A stretch of 64,000 nucleotides of DNA. It comes from Bradyrhizobium mercantei (GTDB taxonomy: Bacteria; Pseudomonadota; Alphaproteobacteria; Rhizobiales; Xanthobacteraceae). The stretch covers positions 268,479 to 332,478 of the forward strand of contig NZ_MKFI01000005.1 of assembly GCF_001982635.1 (NCBI RefSeq). The letters run 5' to 3'. The translations under genes were made by a program, and so were the position numbers. Below the pieces are notes generated by a model. That model made no database searches, had not been told where the DNA came from, and saw only the letters and a program-made list of their open reading frames with translations. Shown in pieces: positions 63,806 to 64,000 of the stretch (the stretch's first letter is position 1; every line of letters begins with the position of its first letter).

Positions 63806-64000
63806 TTACGACAAGTCGCGCCGCATCAGAAGCGCGTTCAAATGTTCCCCGCCGGGCTGCTTGTAATAGCGCTCGCGGCGGCCGATCACGCCGAATCCGG
63901 CCCTTTCATAGAGCCGTCGCGCCGGCTGATTGTTCTCTTCCACTTCGAGGAAGATGGTGCGAATGCCACGGCCGGCAAGATGGCCGAGATGGGTCAAGAG
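63806..64000 (-). CDS. rimI: Ribosomal protein S18-alanine N-acetyltransferase, 3' part only
   Basis: The C-terminal 60 or so residues of a GNAT enzyme run off the window end. It shows TIFLEVEENNQPARRLYERA and GFGVIGRRERYY, ending LNALLMRRDLS. This is the RimI pattern, and the tsaB-rimI-fur order is common in Alphaproteobacteria. The 5' part lies outside the window. Confidence 0.82.
   Translation of the reverse strand, partial: LLTHLGHLAGRGIRTIFLEVEENNQPARRLYERAGFGVIGRRERYYKQPGGEHLNALLMRRDLS

Overview
The window is a GC-rich chromosomal segment of a Bradyrhizobium-type alphaproteobacterium. The best markers are an Irr regulator with the Cys29-Pro heme-regulatory motif and His117-119 triad known from B. 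japonicum, the irr/fabA/fabB neighbourhood, Fur, a DivL-type pseudokinase with Tyr in its H-box, and several families of bipartite palindromic repeats typical of Bradyrhizobium intergenic DNA. Almost everything is core chromosome. I found no rRNA, tRNA, CRISPR, IS transposase, prophage or plasmid signature.

Layout. 0-4.5 kb: a DUF559 nuclease gene boxed in by perfect 36-bp inverted repeats, then trpA-accD-folC and a metallophosphoesterase. 4.6-20 kb: a minus-strand cluster divL, tsaE-amgK fusion, pilZ, murU, then addB, addA, trxA. A LysR/transporter/DUF2891 group sits between murU and addB. 20.5-25.9 kb: dut, coaBC (with an extra N-terminal ribbon-helix-helix domain), ubiB, ubiE on the minus strand and mutM divergent. 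25.9-34.5 kb: gamma-glutamyltransferase, a degenerate secreted trypsin-like protein, a MoeB/ThiF-like E1 enzyme, an aldo/keto reductase with a divergent LysR regulator, a 2-hydroxyacid dehydrogenase and an SH3-domain exported protein. 34.6-38.5 kb: irr divergent from fabA-fabB-fabV, where FabV occupies the slot in which I would expect FabI. 38.5-41.5 kb: a secreted unknown protein, a GST, a GNAT and a Tat-exported Fe/Mn superoxide dismutase. 41.6-52 kb: the translation/RNA operon rimP-nusA-ylxR-infB-rbfA-truB-rpsO-pnp. 52.3-56.5 kb: a DUF2336 gene, a phytanoyl-CoA dioxygenase remnant, trmB, an M20 peptidase and a PhrR/PraR-type regulator. 56.7-64 kb: lnt, corC, ybeY, phoH, miaB, a HAD phosphatase, fur and the 3' end of rimI.

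How the genes fit together. rimP to pnp covers ribosome maturation, transcription elongation, initiation, tRNA modification and RNA turnover. AddAB is the recombination helicase-nuclease. AmgK and MurU form the two-step MurNAc salvage route to UDP-MurNAc. irr and fur are both present and the irr promoter carries a possible Fur site. fabA/fabB/fabV make and elongate unsaturated fatty acids.

Most worth a second look: the repeat-enclosed DUF559 gene, which looks like the same bipartite palindrome seen three more times without a gene; FabV replacing FabI; the RHH-CoaBC fusion; an intrinsic terminator in the divergent region upstream of rimP (attenuator or unannotated small RNA); the irr promoter; and several enzymes that have lost textbook cysteines or catalytic residues (AccD, CoaC, MoeB-like, trypsin-like). 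All function calls are from reading sequence; no database search was run.
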